The notes: generated from the letters alone by a model not told the origin. 64,000 nucleotides of DNA from Pseudonocardia hydrocarbonoxydans (GCF_006539565.1 NZ_BJNG01000001.1:124001-188000), one strand, 5' to 3'. Positions 38,743-49,562 are shown, counted from the first letter of the stretch. Translations and numbers: made by a program.

Positions 38743-40115
38743 GCCAGGCCCGCCGTCAGCGCGCGGACGGCCGGGGAGCCGATCTCCCGGATGCGGCCCG
38801 CGCCGTCGAGCAGCTCCATGCGTTCCAGCCACGCCGCGAACTCCGGGGCGGGCGCCAGCCCGAGCACCTGGCGGGCGTAGAGCGCGTCGTGGAACGACAG
38901 CGACTGGTAGTGCAGCATCACGTCGTCGCCGCCGGGGACGCAGATGACGAAGGAGCAGCCGGCCACGCCGAGCAGCGTGAGCAGGGCGTCGGTGTCGTCG
39001 GCGTCGGCCTCGGCGTGGTTGGTGTAGCAGACGTCGACGCCCATCGGGACGCCGAGCAGCTTGCCGCAGAAGTGGTCCTCCAGCCCGGCCCGGGTGATCT
39101 GCTTGCCGTCGTAGAGGTACTCCGGCCCGATGAACCCGACGACGGTGTTGACGAGCAGCGGGTCGAACTCCCGCGCCACCGCGTAGGCCCGGGCCTCCAG
39201 CGTCTGCTGGTCCACGCCGTGGTGCGCGTCGGCGGACAGCGCGCTGCCCTGCCCGGTCTCGAAGTACATGCAGTGCGTGCCGACGGTGCCGCGGCCCAGC
39301 CCGAGCGCCGCCTGGTGGGCCTCGCGGAGCAGGTCCAGCGTCACCCCGAACCCGGAGTTGGCCGCCTGCGTGCCGGCGATCGACTGGAACACCAGGTCGA
39401 CCGGCGCGCCGCGTTCCATGATCTCGAGCGAGGTCGTGACGTGGGCCAGCACGCAGCTCTGCGTCGGGATGTCGTAGCGCAGCCGCACGTCGTCGACCAG
39501 GCGCAGCAGGTCGATCGTGCGCTGCGGGCTGTCGGTGGCCGGGTTGATGCCGATCACGGCGTCGCCGCTGCCCAGCAGCAGGCCGTCGACGATCGTCGCG
39601 GTGATCCCCACCGGGTCGTCGGTGGGGTGGTTGGGCTGCAGGCGGGTGGCCATCGTGCCGGGCAGGCCCAGCGTCGTCCGGAACGCGGTGACGACCGGTG
39701 TGCGCCGCGCCACCGAGATCAGGTCCTGCACCCGCATGAGCTTGGACACCGCCGCCACCATCTCCGGGGTGAGCCCGCGGGCGAGCGCGGTGGTGTCGGT
39801 GGACGGGGCGAGCAGGTGGTCCCGGAACTCCCCGACCGTCATCGACGCGACCGGTGCGAACGCCGCCGCGTCGTGGGAGTCGACGATCAGCCGGGTCACC
39901 TCGTCGTCCTCGTAGGGGACGACGACCTCGTCGAGGAAGGTCGTGAGCGGCAGGTCGGCGAGCAGTGCCTGGGCGGCGACCCGCTCCTGCTCCGAGCGGG
40001 CCGCGACCCCCGCGAGCACGTCACCGGAGCGTTCGGGCGTGGCCGCCGCGAGCAGGCTCGCCAGGTCGGCGAAGCGGTGGTTGTGCCCGCCGAGGGTGAT
40101 CTGCCGGACGGTCAC
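38739..40115 (-). CDS. eutB: Ethanolamine ammonia-lyase large subunit
   Basis: The 458-residue TIM-barrel heavy chain that binds substrate and carries most of the B12 site. Recognisable segments include RLQPNHPTDDPVGITATI, GDAVIGINPATDS, QSIAGTQAANSGFGV, the active-site Glu region MYFETGQGSALS and GVDVCYTNHAEADADD. The GTG start overlaps the permease stop by four bases. Forms the eat-eutB-eutC operon; the acetaldehyde must be handled by enzymes elsewhere. Confidence 0.95.
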   Translation of the reverse strand: MTVRQITLGGHNHRFADLASLLAAATPERSGDVLAGVAARSEQERVAAQALLADLPLTTFLDEVVVPYEDDEVTRLIVDSHDAAAFAPVASMTVGEFRDHLLAPSTDTTALARGLTPEMVAAVSKLMRVQDLISVARRTPVVTAFRTTLGLPGTMATRLQPNHPTDDPVGITATIVDGLLLGSGDAVIGINPATDSPQRTIDLLRLVDDVRLRYDIPTQSCVLAHVTTSLEIMERGAPVDLVFQSIAGTQAANSGFGVTLDLLREAHQAALGLGRGTVGTHCMYFETGQGSALSADAHHGVDQQTLEARAYAVAREFDPLLVNTVVGFIGPEYLYDGKQITRAGLEDHFCGKLLGVPMGVDVCYTNHAEADADDTDALLTLLGVAGCSFVICVPGGDDVMLHYQSLSFHDALYARQVLGLAPAPEFAAWLERMELLDGAGRIREIGSPAVRALTAGLA

Positions 40116-41535
40116 CGCAGCTCGTCCTCCGCCGCGGCCAGGGCCGCGAACTCCTCGTCGGGTGCGGCCGCGACGAGGTGGTGGCGGCTGTAGAGGGCGA
40201 AGTAGGCCATGAACAGCGCGAACGCCCCGAGCGCGCACAGCGCCGCGACGCTGTCGACCAGGAACGTCGCGATCACCGAGATCACCGCGACGACGAGGGC
40301 GAAGCCGGTGGTCGCGACGCCGCCGGGCGTGCGGTAGGGCCGCGGCATGTCCGGCTCGCGGCGGCGCAGCACGATGTGGCTGACCATCATCAGCACGTAG
40401 CTCAGCGCCGCGCCGAACACCGCCGTGTTCAGCAGCACCGCGCCCTGCCCGGTGAGCGAGAGCAGGAAGCCGATGACGCCGGGCACGATCAGCGCGAGCG
40501 CGGGGGCCTTGCGGCCGTTGGTCAGCGACAGGACGCGCGGCAGGTATCCGGCGCGCGAGAGCGCGAAGGTCTGCCGCGAGTAGGCGTAGATGATCGAGAA
40601 GAAGCTCGCGATCAGCCCGGCCAGCCCGATGTAGTTGACGACGGTCGCCATCGTGCCGGTGCCCAGCGCCTCGACCAGCGGGTTGCCCGACTCCGACAGC
40701 GCCGAGGCGCCGATCGCCCCGGTGGCGAGCACGAGCACCAGCGCGCCGGTGACGAGCAGCACGACCATCGCGGCGATGATCCCGCGCGGCACGTCCTTGG
40801 CCGGGTCGCGCGCCTCCTCCGCGCCCAGCGGCACGCCCTCGATCGCCAGGAAGAACCAGATCGCGAACGGCACCGCGGCCCAGATCCCGAGGTAGCCGTA
40901 GGGCAGGAACGGCGAGGCGCCCGCGGCGTCGGTCGGCGGGATGTCGGTGAGGTTGGCCGCGTCGAACAGCGGGACCGCGGCCACCGCGAAGACGACCAGG
41001 CCGACCAGGGCGACCGCGGTGATCACGAACATCACCTTGAGCGCCTCGCCGACGCCCATCAGGTGCACCCCGACGAAGATCACGTAGGCGGCCAGGTAGA
41101 CCCACCAGCCGTCGGTGATCCCGAACAGGCCCAGCGACTCGACGTAGGCGCCGATGAACGTGGCGATCGCGGCGGGGGCGATGGCGTACTCGATGAGGAT
41201 GGCGGTGCCGGTGGCGAACCCGCCCCACGGCCCGAGCGCTCGCCGGGCGAAGGTGTAGCCGCCGCCCGCCGTCGGCAGGGCCGAGGACAGCTCCGCCATG
41301 CCCAGCACCATCGCGGTGTACATCGCGGCGATCACGATCCCGGCGATCAGCAGGCCGCCGAACCGCCCTGCCCGAGGCCGAAGTTCCACCCCGAGTAGTC
41401 CCCGGAGATGACGTAGCTCACCCCCAGCCCGGCGAGCAGGACCCACCCGGCGGCGCCCTTCTGCAGCTGGCGCCTCGCGAGGTAGTCCTCGGCGGCGCCG
41501 GAACTGGTGGAGGGGGTGGTCGGTGAGGTGCTCAC
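40112..41535 (-). pseudogene. eat: Ethanolamine permease (APC family), single-base frameshift
   Basis: The two parts of one permease are in different frames. Codons from GTG 41535 (GGAGG four bases upstream) encode EDYLARRQLQKG and the first helix WVLLAGLGVSYVISGDYSGW, then meet a stop at 41347. The rest, from FGGLLIAGIVIAAMYTAM to the end, continues in the next frame to 40112. Restoring one C at 41363-41364 (plus strand CC to CCC) joins GQGG to FGGLL and gives an intact 474-residue, 12-helix transporter, the normal size of the ethanolamine permease family. Either a real inactivating deletion or a homopolymer error. Without the shift it would feed eutBC directly. Confidence 0.85.
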
Positions 41536-41701
41536 GGTGCCTCCGGTACCGGTGGGGCGGGTGGTAGGGGCACGGTAGGGCGGTGATGTTGCCCGCGTCT
41601 CACGTCCGCGTTTCCCGGTCCCGGATCCACCCGGTCGGCGCGCGGCCATCCGGACCAGTGGGGGCGGGCGGGCCCGGCCCGGCGCCGTCGGGGGCGTCCT
41701 G

Positions 41702-41707
41702 CACGAT
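41702..41707 (+). promoter_or_regulatory. Possible leaderless -10 element (CACGAT) of priA
   Basis: CACGAT matches the A2/T6 positions of the -10 consensus and lies six bases before the priA GTG; no ribosome site is visible. Confidence 0.35.
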
Positions 41708-41713
41708 GCCGGG

Positions 41714-43732
41714 GTGACCACGGCCCGGAGCACCCCGCAGCGGGGGGAGTGGGTCGCCGCGGCGCAGCGGCCCGTCGCGCGGGTGGCCGTCGACGTGGCG
41801 CTGGCGCACCTGGACCGCACGTTCGACTACCGCGTGCCCGCCCACCTCGACGCCGACGCGCGGCCCGGGGTGCGGCTGCGGGTGCGCTTCGCCGGGCGGT
41901 TGGTCGACGGCTACCTGCTCGAGCGCGTCGACGGCTCGGAGCACCGGCTGGCCTGGGTGGAGAAGGTGGTCTCGCCCGAGCCGGCGCTCAGCGACGAGGT
42001 GGCGCAGCTGTGCCGGGCCGTCGCCGACCGGTGCGCCGGGGTGTTCGCCGACGTCGTGCGGCTCGCCGTGCCGCCGCGCCACGCGCGCGTGGAGAAGGAG
42101 GTGCGCGACCCCGCACCGGCGCCGCTCGCCCCGGAGCCGGACCCGTCCGGGTGGTCGCGCTACCGGCACGGCGCCGCCCTGCTCGCCGCGCTGGCCGGCG
42201 GGCGGGCGGCGCACGCGGTGTGGCAGGCGCTGCCGGGGGAGGCGTGGCCGGCGCGGCTGGCCGAGGCGGCGGTGGCCACCGCGGCGGCCGGGCGCGGGGC
42301 GCTGATCGTGGTGCCCGACCAGCGCGACGTCGACGCGGTGGCCGCCGCGCTGGAGCAGCGGGTCGGGGCGGGGGCGGTCGTCGCGCTCACCGCCGAGGCC
42401 GGCCCGGCCGAGCGCTACCGCCGCTGGCTCGCCGTGCGCCGCGGGCAGGTGCGGGTGGTCGTCGGCACCCGGGCGGCGGCGTTCGCACCGATCGTCCGGC
42501 CGGGCCTGCTGGCCGTCTGGGACGACGGCGACGACCTGCACGCCGAGCCCCGCGCGCCCTACCCGCACGTCCGCGACGTCCTGGTGGGCCGCGCGCACGC
42601 GGCGGGCGCGGCGCTGCTGGTCGGCGGGTTCGCGCGCACGGCCGAGGCGCAGCTGCTCGTGGAGTCGGGCTGGGCCCGGGAGGTGGTGGCCGACCGCGCG
42701 GAGGTGCGCGCGGCCATGCCGCGGATCGAGGCGCTCGGCGAGGGCGACGGCACGCTGCTCGCCCGCGACCCCGACGCCCGCGCCGCGCGCCTGCCGCACG
42801 TCGCGTTCGAGGCCGCCCGCGCCGCGCTGGCCGCCGGGCGGCCGGTGCTGGTGCAGGTGCCGCGCTCGGGCTACGTGCCGTGGCTGTCGTGCGGGCAGTG
42901 CCGCGAGACCGCCCGGTGCCGGCACTGCGCCGGTCCCCTCGGGCTGCGGCCCGGCGCCGACCCGGGCTCGCCCGCGCTGCCGCACTGCCGCTGGTGCGGC
43001 CGCCCGGACCCGGCGTTCCGCTGCCCGGCGTGCGGCTCGCGGCGGCTGCGCGCCGGCGTCGTCGGTGCCGGTCGCACCGCCGAGGAGCTGGGGAGGGCGT
43101 TCCCCGGCGTCGCGGTGCGCGCCTCCGGCGGCGGGGCCCCCGTGCTCGCCGCGGTGCCCGCCGGGCCGTCGCTGGTCGTCGCCACTCCCGGCGCCGAGCC
43201 GCCCGCCGACGGCGGCTACGGCGCCGCCCTGCTGCTCGACGGCTGGGCGATGCTGGCCCGGCCCGACCTGCGGGTGGCCGAGGAGACACTGCGCCGCTGG
43301 CTGGCCGCCGCCGCGCTGGTCGTCCCGCACACCGCGGGCGGCCGCGCCGTCAGCACCGCCGAGGCCGCCCTGCCGGTGGTGCAGGCCCTGGTCCGCTGGG
43401 ACCCGGCGCACCACGCCGCCGCCGAGCTCGCCGCCCGCGCCGAGGTGGGGTTCCCGCCCGCGGTGCGGATGGCGGCGGTGGAGGGCGTGCCCGCGGCCGT
43501 CGCCGAGGTGGTCGACCAGGTGTGCGCGGCCGTCGAGGCGGAGGTCCTGGGGCCGGTGGAGATCGAGCCGGTGGCGGCCGACGGCGTCGAGCGCGAGCGG
43601 GCCCTGCTGCGGGTGCCGCGGGCCCGCGGGCGGGAGCTGGCCGCGGCCCTGCACGCCGCCCAGGCCGCGCGCACCGCCCGCAAGGCGCCCGATCCGGTGC
43701 GGGTGCGGCTGGATCCGGTCGCCGTCGAGTGA
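41714..43732 (+). CDS. priA: Primosomal protein PriA-like, helicase-inactive
   Basis: 672 residues. The N-terminal 3'-end-binding domain (AVDVALAHLDRTFDYRVP) is normal. The helicase core has degenerated: no GSGKT Walker A is seen, and the DEEH box has become WDDGDDLH. The zinc module survives (CGQC, CRHC, CRWC, CPAC around residues 395-440). Loss of helicase motifs is the known state of actinobacterial PriA, which probably acts as a loader or scaffold in replication restart. Upstream of def-fmt-rsmB as in mycobacteria. Confidence 0.92.
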   Translation: MTTARSTPQRGEWVAAAQRPVARVAVDVALAHLDRTFDYRVPAHLDADARPGVRLRVRFAGRLVDGYLLERVDGSEHRLAWVEKVVSPEPALSDEVAQLCRAVADRCAGVFADVVRLAVPPRHARVEKEVRDPAPAPLAPEPDPSGWSRYRHGAALLAALAGGRAAHAVWQALPGEAWPARLAEAAVATAAAGRGALIVVPDQRDVDAVAAALEQRVGAGAVVALTAEAGPAERYRRWLAVRRGQVRVVVGTRAAAFAPIVRPGLLAVWDDGDDLHAEPRAPYPHVRDVLVGRAHAAGAALLVGGFARTAEAQLLVESGWAREVVADRAEVRAAMPRIEALGEGDGTLLARDPDARAARLPHVAFEAARAALAAGRPVLVQVPRSGYVPWLSCGQCRETARCRHCAGPLGLRPGADPGSPALPHCRWCGRPDPAFRCPACGSRRLRAGVVGAGRTAEELGRAFPGVAVRASGGGAPVLAAVPAGPSLVVATPGAEPPADGGYGAALLLDGWAMLARPDLRVAEETLRRWLAAAALVVPHTAGGRAVSTAEAALPVVQALVRWDPAHHAAAELAARAEVGFPPAVRMAAVEGVPAAVAEVVDQVCAAVEAEVLGPVEIEPVAADGVERERALLRVPRARGRELAAALHAAQAARTARKAPDPVRVRLDPVAVE

Positions 43733-43780
43733 GGTGGCAGAATCGGTGTCCGCCCCCCGAACCGCCGTCGTAGGAGATCC

Positions 43781-44329
43781 GTGCCCGTCCAGCCCGTCCG
43801 CCTCTTCGGTGACCCCGTGCTGCGCACGCCCGCCGAGCCCGTCACCACGTTCGACGCGGAGCTGCGCAAGCTGGTCGCCGACCTCACCGACACCATGCAC
43901 GACGAGGGCGGAGCCGGGCTGGCCGCGCCGCAGCTCGGGGTGGGCCTGCGCGTGTTCACCTACGACTGCGACACCTTCTCCGGGCACCTGGTGAACCCGA
44001 CGTTCGAGGTCGTCGGCGACGAGGAGCAGGTCGGCCCCGAGGGCTGCCTGTCGATCCCCGGCCTGGCCTGGGAGTGCCGCCGCCACCTGCACGTCGTCGC
44101 CCGCGGGTTCGACCAGCACGGCGAGCCGGTGGTGGTGGAGGGCAGCGAGCTGCTGGCCCGCTGCATCCAGCACGAGACCGACCATCTCGACGGCGTGCTG
44201 TTCGTCGACCGGCTCGACCCGGCGACCCGCAAGATCGCGATGGCCGAGATCCGGGCGGCGGAGTGGTTCGGCGAGCCCGCGCCGGTGATCCGGGAGAGCC
44301 CGCACCCGCTGTTCGGGAAGGTCCGGTGA
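43781..44329 (+). CDS. def: Peptide deformylase
   Basis: Removes the formyl group from nascent N-termini. The 182-residue enzyme has all three motifs: [11 protein letters not shown] (about 47), EGCLSIPG with the metal Cys, and QHETDHLDG with the two metal His and catalytic Glu. GTG start with TAGGAGAT before it; a likely -10 (CAGAAT, 43737-43742) follows the priA stop. Confidence 0.96.
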   Translation: MPVQPVRLFGDPVLRTPAEPVTTFDAELRKLVADLTDTMHDEGGAGLAAPQLGVGLRVFTYDCDTFSGHLVNPTFEVVGDEEQVGPEGCLSIPGLAWECRRHLHVVARGFDQHGEPVVVEGSELLARCIQHETDHLDGVLFVDRLDPATRKIAMAEIRAAEWFGEPAPVIRESPHPLFGKVR

Positions 44330-44357
44330 CGCCGCCGGTGCGGCCGGTGGGCGGCCC

Positions 44358-45284
44358 GTGAGGCTCGTCTTCGCGGGCACCCCCGAGCCCGCGGTGCCCG
44401 CCCTGCGCGCGCTGCTGGCCTCGCCGCGGCACGAGGTGCTCGCCGTCGTCACCCGCCCCGACGCGCCCGCCGGCCGGGGCCGCCGGCTCGCCCGCTCGGC
44501 CGTGGGCGCCGTCGCCGACGAGGCCGGCGTCCCCGTGCTGACGCCCGCGCGCCCGTCGGAGCCGGACTTCCTCGACGCCCTGGCCGCCCTGGAGCCGGAC
44601 TGCTGCCCGGTCGTCGCCTACGGCGCGCTGGTGCCGCGGGCGGCGCTGGAGATCCCCCGGCACGGCTGGGTCAACCTGCACTTCTCGCTGCTGCCCTCGT
44701 GGCGGGGCGCCGCGCCGGTGCAGGCCGCGATCCGGCACGGCGACGACATCACCGGCGCCAGCACGTTCCTGATCGAGGAGGGCCTGGACACCGGGCCGGT
44801 GTTCGGCGTCGTCACCGAGGTGGTCCGGCCGACCGACACCGCGGGTGACCTGCTGGGGCGCCTGGCCGGGTCGGGTGCCGACCTCCTGCTGGCCACCATG
44901 GACGGCATCGCCGACGGCTCACTGGTGCCGCGCGCCCAGCCGGCCGACGGCGTCACGCACGCGCCGAAGGTGCGCACCGACGACGCGCGCGTCGACTGGA
45001 CGCACACCGCCGACGTCGTCGACCGCACGATCCGCTCGGTCACCCCCGACCCGGGCGCGTGGACCACCTTCCGCGGCGAGCGGCTCGGCCTCGGCCCGGC
45101 CCGGCCCGTCGACGGCGGGCCGCTGAAGCCGGGGGAGCTGGCGCCGGAGAAGCGCCGGGTGCTCGTCGGCACCGCGGGCGGGGTGCTGGAGCTGGGCGAG
45201 GTGCGCCCGGTGGGCAAGCGCGCGATGCCCGCGGCCGACTGGGCGCGCGGGGTCCGCATCGAGGCGGGGGAGCTGCTGACATGA
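44358..45284 (+). CDS. fmt: Methionyl-tRNA formyltransferase
   Basis: Formylates initiator Met-tRNA with 10-formyl-THF. 308 residues with [15 protein letters not shown], the catalytic [17 protein letters not shown] segment (Asn and His) and the Asp of EEGLDTGP, then the OB-fold tRNA-binding C-terminus. Usual LLP.YRG is LLPSWRG. GTG start; stop overlaps rsmB (ATGA). Confidence 0.96.
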   Translation: MRLVFAGTPEPAVPALRALLASPRHEVLAVVTRPDAPAGRGRRLARSAVGAVADEAGVPVLTPARPSEPDFLDALAALEPDCCPVVAYGALVPRAALEIPRHGWVNLHFSLLPSWRGAAPVQAAIRHGDDITGASTFLIEEGLDTGPVFGVVTEVVRPTDTAGDLLGRLAGSGADLLLATMDGIADGSLVPRAQPADGVTHAPKVRTDDARVDWTHTADVVDRTIRSVTPDPGAWTTFRGERLGLGPARPVDGGPLKPGELAPEKRRVLVGTAGGVLELGEVRPVGKRAMPAADWARGVRIEAGELLT

Positions 45285-46720
45285 CCGCCCGGAACCGATC
45301 GACCGGCGACCGCAGGCCGGGGGTCCGTCGCGGGTCCGGGCCGCCGCGCGGGCGCCAGGGCCCCGCGCGCCCGCCCGAGCCCGACCTTCCGCGCCGGGCC
45401 GCGCTGGAGCTGCTCACCGCGGTGCGCGTGCGCGACTCCTACGCCAACCTCGCGCTGCCCGCGATCCTGCGCCGCCACCGGCTGCACGAGCGCGACGCCG
45501 CGCTGGCCACCGAGCTGGGTTACGGCACGCTGCGCGCCCAGGGCCTGCTCGACGCCGTGATCGCGCACTGCACCGACCGCCCGCTGGCGAAGGTGGAGGC
45601 CCCGCTGCTCGACGCCCTGCGGCTGGGGGCCTACCAGCTTCTGCGCATGCGGGTCCCGGCCCACGCCGCCGTGCACGCCACCGTCGAGCTGGTGCGCGCC
45701 GACTCCGGCTCGCGCCCGGCCGGGTTCGTCAACGCGGTGCTGCGCCGCGTCGGCGAGTACGACGAGGCCGCCTGGGTGGCCCGGCTCGCACCCGACGCCG
45801 GGGAGGACCCGCTCGGGCACGCCGCGTTCGCCCACGCCCACCCGCGGTGGATCGCCCAGGCCTTCGCCGACGCGCTGGGTGACCTCGACGAGCTCGACGC
45901 CGCACTCGCCGCCGACGACGCCCGGCCCGTGGTGCACCTGCTCGCGCGGCCCGGGGAGATCACCGCCGAGGAGCTGGCGCTGGCCACTGGGGGCACCGAG
46001 GGCCCCTACTCGCCCTACGCGGTGCACCTCGACGCCGGCTCCGGCGCGATCGGCGACCTCGACGCGGTCGCCGAGGGCCTGGCCGTCGTGCAGGACGAGG
46101 GCAGCCAGCTCGTGGCCCTCGCGCTGACCCGCGCCGCCACCACGGGCGACGACACCGGCCGCTGGCTCGACCTGTGCGCGGGCCCCGGCGGCAAGGCGGT
46201 GCTGCTCGGCGGGATCGCACAGATGGACGGCGTCGCCGTCGACGCCGTCGAGTCCGGCGAGCACCGCGCCGAGCTGGTGCGCCGGGCCGTCGACGGGCTG
46301 CCGGTGACCGTCCACCACGCCGACGGCCGGGCGGCCCCGCTGCCCGACGCGGGCTACGACCGCGTGCTCGTCGACGCCCCGTGCACCGGCCTGGGCGCAC
46401 TGCGCCGGCGCCCCGAGGCGCGCTGGCGGCGCACCCCCGAGGACGTCCCGGGCCTGGCGAAGCTGCAGCGCGAGCTGCTCACCGCCGCGCTGCGCCACGT
46501 CCGGCCCGGGGGAGTGGTCGCCTACGTCACCTGCTCGCCGCACCTGTCGGAGACCGTCGGCGTCGTCACCGGGGTGGCCCGGCGGGCGAAGGCGGAGCTG
46601 CTCGACGCCCGCGCGCTGCTGCCGGGCGTCGACGACCTGGGCGAGGGACCCACCGTGCAGCTCTGGCCGCACCGGCACGGCACCGACGCGATGTTCCTGG
46701 CGCTGCTGCGCCGCCCGTGA
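45281..46720 (+). CDS. rsmB: 16S rRNA m5C967 methyltransferase
   Basis: 479 residues: a basic N-terminal extension (about 1-35), a NusB-like RNA-binding domain (about 40-165) and a SAM methyltransferase domain with [31 protein letters not shown] and [11 protein letters not shown]. The two cysteines of the RNA m5C mechanism lie in DAPC and TCSP. ATG overlaps the fmt stop. In M. tuberculosis rpe follows directly; here two accessory genes intervene. Confidence 0.94.
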   Translation: MTARNRSTGDRRPGVRRGSGPPRGRQGPARPPEPDLPRRAALELLTAVRVRDSYANLALPAILRRHRLHERDAALATELGYGTLRAQGLLDAVIAHCTDRPLAKVEAPLLDALRLGAYQLLRMRVPAHAAVHATVELVRADSGSRPAGFVNAVLRRVGEYDEAAWVARLAPDAGEDPLGHAAFAHAHPRWIAQAFADALGDLDELDAALAADDARPVVHLLARPGEITAEELALATGGTEGPYSPYAVHLDAGSGAIGDLDAVAEGLAVVQDEGSQLVALALTRAATTGDDTGRWLDLCAGPGGKAVLLGGIAQMDGVAVDAVESGEHRAELVRRAVDGLPVTVHHADGRAAPLPDAGYDRVLVDAPCTGLGALRRRPEARWRRTPEDVPGLAKLQRELLTAALRHVRPGGVVAYVTCSPHLSETVGVVTGVARRAKAELLDARALLPGVDDLGEGPTVQLWPHRHGTDAMFLALLRRP

Positions 46721-46775
46721 GGCCCGGGCCGCACCGTCCCTCCCGTGCGCGCCGCCGCGCCGCCATACTCGGCCC

Positions 46776-49532
46776 GTGCCGCTGTCCCCACTGGTCGGGC
46801 GCCGGGCCGAGCTGACGGCCCTGCTCTCGGCGTGCGGCTCCGGCGGGGTCACCCTGGTCACCGGGGAGGCCGGGATCGGCAAGACCCGCATCCTGGACGA
46901 GGTCGCGGAGCGGGTGGGCGGCGGGGCGGAGGTCCTGCGCGGCCATGCCGTCCCCGGCGGGGGCCCGTTCCGCCCGCTGGTCGAGGCGCTGGTGCGGGCG
47001 TCACCGCCCCGGCTGGCCACCGACCCCGCGCTCGTCCCGTTCCGCGCCGTGCTGGCCCGGCTGCTGCCGGGCTGGCCGGTGCCGCCCGCGGCGGGTGCGC
47101 ACGTCGTCGACCCGGTGGTGGTGCTCGGTGAGGCCGTCACGGCGCTGCTGGGTGTGCTGGCCGGCACCGGGCCGCGGGTCGTGCTGCTCGACGACCTGCA
47201 CTGGTCCGATGCCGACACCCTCGCGGTGCTGGAGTACCTGGCCGGGACGCGGCCGCCCGTCCGGCTGATCGGTGCGGCCCGGGTGGACGCCCCGGCCGAC
47301 GGCCTGGCGGCACTGCGGCGGCACCCGGCCGTCACCGAGGTGCCGCTGGCACCGCTCACCGCCGACGAGGTCGCGGCACTGGCCGGCCAGGTCGGCGGGG
47401 GCGTGCCGGACCCGGACGCCGCCGCGCTGCTCACCGCCACCGCCGACGGGCTGCCGCTGCTGGTCGAGGAGCTCACCACCGGCCTGGTCCGCAGCGGCGG
47501 GCTGCGCCGCGAGGCGGGGCGGCTGGGCGTCGCGGGCACCCCGGCGCCGCGCGTGCCCGACCCGTTCGCCCGGCTCGTCGAGGCCCGCCTCACCGCACTC
47601 GCCCCCGCCCACCGTGACCTGGTCGTCGCCGCGGCGGTGCTCGGCCCGGAGCTGGACTGGGCCCTGCTGGTGCCCGCCACCGGGGCGCCGGAGCGCGACG
47701 TGGCCGCGGCCCTGCGCGCGGCGCACGGGGCGGGCCTGCTCGTCGACGGCCCGCGCTGGCGGCACGCGCTGACCCGCGACGCCGTGCTCGCCACGCTGAG
47801 CGGGCCCGAGCGGGCCGTCCACGCTGCCGCGCTGGCCACGGCCCTGGACGCGGCCGGGGCCGACGCCACCCGGCCGGGGCTGGTCGCCGACCTGCACGCG
47901 CGCGGCGGGCGGCCCGGCCGGGCCGCCCGGCTGCTGGTCGACCAGGCCGCCCGCAGCACCGCCGCGGGCGCGCTGGCGGCCGCGTCGGCCGTCCTCGACC
48001 GCGCCGTCGTGCTCGCCGCGGGCGACCCGGCGCAGCGCGCGGCCGTCGCCACCGAGCGGGTGCGGGTGCTGGCGCTGCGCGGGCGCGCCGACGAGGCGGT
48101 CGCCGCCGCCGACGCCGCGCTCCCCGGGGCCGTCGGGGCCACCCGCACGGCGCTGGCGCTCGCGGCCGCCCGCGCCTGCGTCGCGGCCGAGCGGTTCGCC
48201 GAGGCCGACCGCTACCTGGACCAGGCCGGGGACGGTCCGGCGGTCGCCGCGCTGCGGGCGCACGCCGCGCTCGGCCTCGGCGACCCCGCCACCGCCCAGG
48301 CGGCGGCCCGGCGGGCGTCGGACGCGGACGACCCGGCCGTCGCGTGCGAGGCGCTGGAGGCGCTGGGCCGGGTGCTGCGCCGCCCCGACCCGGCGGGCTC
48401 GCGGGCGGCGCTGACCCGGGCCGTCGAGATCGCGGCCCGGCACGGCCTGGCGCCCTGGCGGATCCGGGCGCTGGCCGAGCTCGGGGCCGGCACGATGATC
48501 GAGCTCGGCGGCACCGCCGAGCTGGAGCGGGCCGCGGAGCTGGCCGTCGAGTCCGGGATGCTCGGCACCGCCGTGGCGCTGGAGCTGCAGATCACCGTCG
48601 GCACCGTGGCGATCGAGGGATACGTCGCGGCGTCGCGGCGCGCCCGCCGCTGCGCCGAGCGGGCGGGCCGGCTCGGGATGGCGTCGGCCCGGTCCTTCGC
48701 GCTGCTGTTCGCGGCCCGGGGACAGGTGTTCGCCGGGTCGCTGGCCGAGGCCGAGGCGCTGCTGGACGAGGCACAGACCGGCAGCGCCGAGCCGCACCTG
48801 CGGCTGGCCCGGTCCGGCCTGCGGGCCCGCGACGCGTGGCTGTCCGGCGACGACGCCCGCGCGGTCGAGGGCATGGCGGCCGGCGTCGCCGCGCTGCGGA
48901 CGGCGCCCGGGTCGAACCCGGCCCCGCTGTGGGGCGAGTGGGCGCTGCTGCGCACCGTGCTCGACCCGTCCGACGCCGGGCCGCGCGGGGAGCTGCGCGC
49001 CTCCGACGTGATGGTCAACCTGCTCAACCGCGCCGCCCTGCACTACGCCGACGCGGTCGCGGCCTCGGCCGCCGGTGACGCCGCCGCGGCGGCCGTGGCG
49101 TTCGCCCGGGCCGAGACGGTGGCCGCGGACCAGCCCTACTACCGCCACCTGTTCCGCGCGCAGCTGCTGCCGCGGGCCGGATCACCCGGCCTCCCCGACC
49201 CCGCAGGTCTGCTGCGCGAGCAGCTGGCCTTCCTCGCCGGGCGGGGCGAGGACCGGCTGACCGAGCTCGCCCGCCGCCGGCTGCGCGCGCTCGGGCTGCC
49301 GGTGCCGCGTCCCGCCCGCGACGTCGAGCCGGTCCCGGCGCCGCTGCGCGCCCGCGGGGTCACCGGGCGCGAGCTGCAGGTGCTGCGGCTGGTCGGGGCC
49401 GGCCTGTCCAACCCCGAGATCGCCGCGCGGCTGCACCTGTCCCCGCGCACCGTCGAGACCCACGTCGGGCGGCTGCTGGCCAAGACCGGGGCCGCGCGGC
49501 GCGCCGAGCTGGCCCGGCACCTGCCGACCTGA
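46776..49532 (+). CDS. LAL-type (large ATP-binding) LuxR transcriptional regulator
   Basis: 918 residues. N-terminal AAA/NACHT-like ATPase: Walker A GEAGIGKT (30-37) and Walker B VLLDDLHWSD (about 130). A long TPR-like helical middle (about 350-840) probably senses a ligand or partner. The last 60 residues are a LuxR helix-turn-helix (VTGRELQVLRLVGAGLSNPE then RTVETHVGRLLAKTG). CATACT six bases before the GTG suggests a leaderless message. It is followed 85 bases later by the SnoaL-hydrolase fusion gene with an inverted repeat between, so it probably regulates that gene. Confidence 0.9.
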   Translation: MPLSPLVGRRAELTALLSACGSGGVTLVTGEAGIGKTRILDEVAERVGGGAEVLRGHAVPGGGPFRPLVEALVRASPPRLATDPALVPFRAVLARLLPGWPVPPAAGAHVVDPVVVLGEAVTALLGVLAGTGPRVVLLDDLHWSDADTLAVLEYLAGTRPPVRLIGAARVDAPADGLAALRRHPAVTEVPLAPLTADEVAALAGQVGGGVPDPDAAALLTATADGLPLLVEELTTGLVRSGGLRREAGRLGVAGTPAPRVPDPFARLVEARLTALAPAHRDLVVAAAVLGPELDWALLVPATGAPERDVAAALRAAHGAGLLVDGPRWRHALTRDAVLATLSGPERAVHAAALATALDAAGADATRPGLVADLHARGGRPGRAARLLVDQAARSTAAGALAAASAVLDRAVVLAAGDPAQRAAVATERVRVLALRGRADEAVAAADAALPGAVGATRTALALAAARACVAAERFAEADRYLDQAGDGPAVAALRAHAALGLGDPATAQAAARRASDADDPAVACEALEALGRVLRRPDPAGSRAALTRAVEIAARHGLAPWRIRALAELGAGTMIELGGTAELERAAELAVESGMLGTAVALELQITVGTVAIEGYVAASRRARRCAERAGRLGMASARSFALLFAARGQVFAGSLAEAEALLDEAQTGSAEPHLRLARSGLRARDAWLSGDDARAVEGMAAGVAALRTAPGSNPAPLWGEWALLRTVLDPSDAGPRGELRASDVMVNLLNRAALHYADAVAASAAGDAAAAAVAFARAETVAADQPYYRHLFRAQLLPRAGSPGLPDPAGLLREQLAFLAGRGEDRLTELARRRLRALGLPVPRPARDVEPVPAPLRARGVTGRELQVLRLVGAGLSNPEIAARLHLSPRTVETHVGRLLAKTGAARRAELARHLPT

Positions 49533-49562
49533 TCCGGGCCTGGGTACGGGATCGCCCGTCCT

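Noticed and set aside
41347..41400. Programmed ribosomal frameshifting in the permease gene
   Set aside because: No slippery heptamer or downstream structure is evident; a one-base loss in a short run of C is simpler.
41600..48148. Long minus-strand open frames opposite priA, def, fmt, rsmB and the LAL gene
   Set aside because: Shadows of well-identified plus-strand genes with no recognisable domain or ribosome site.
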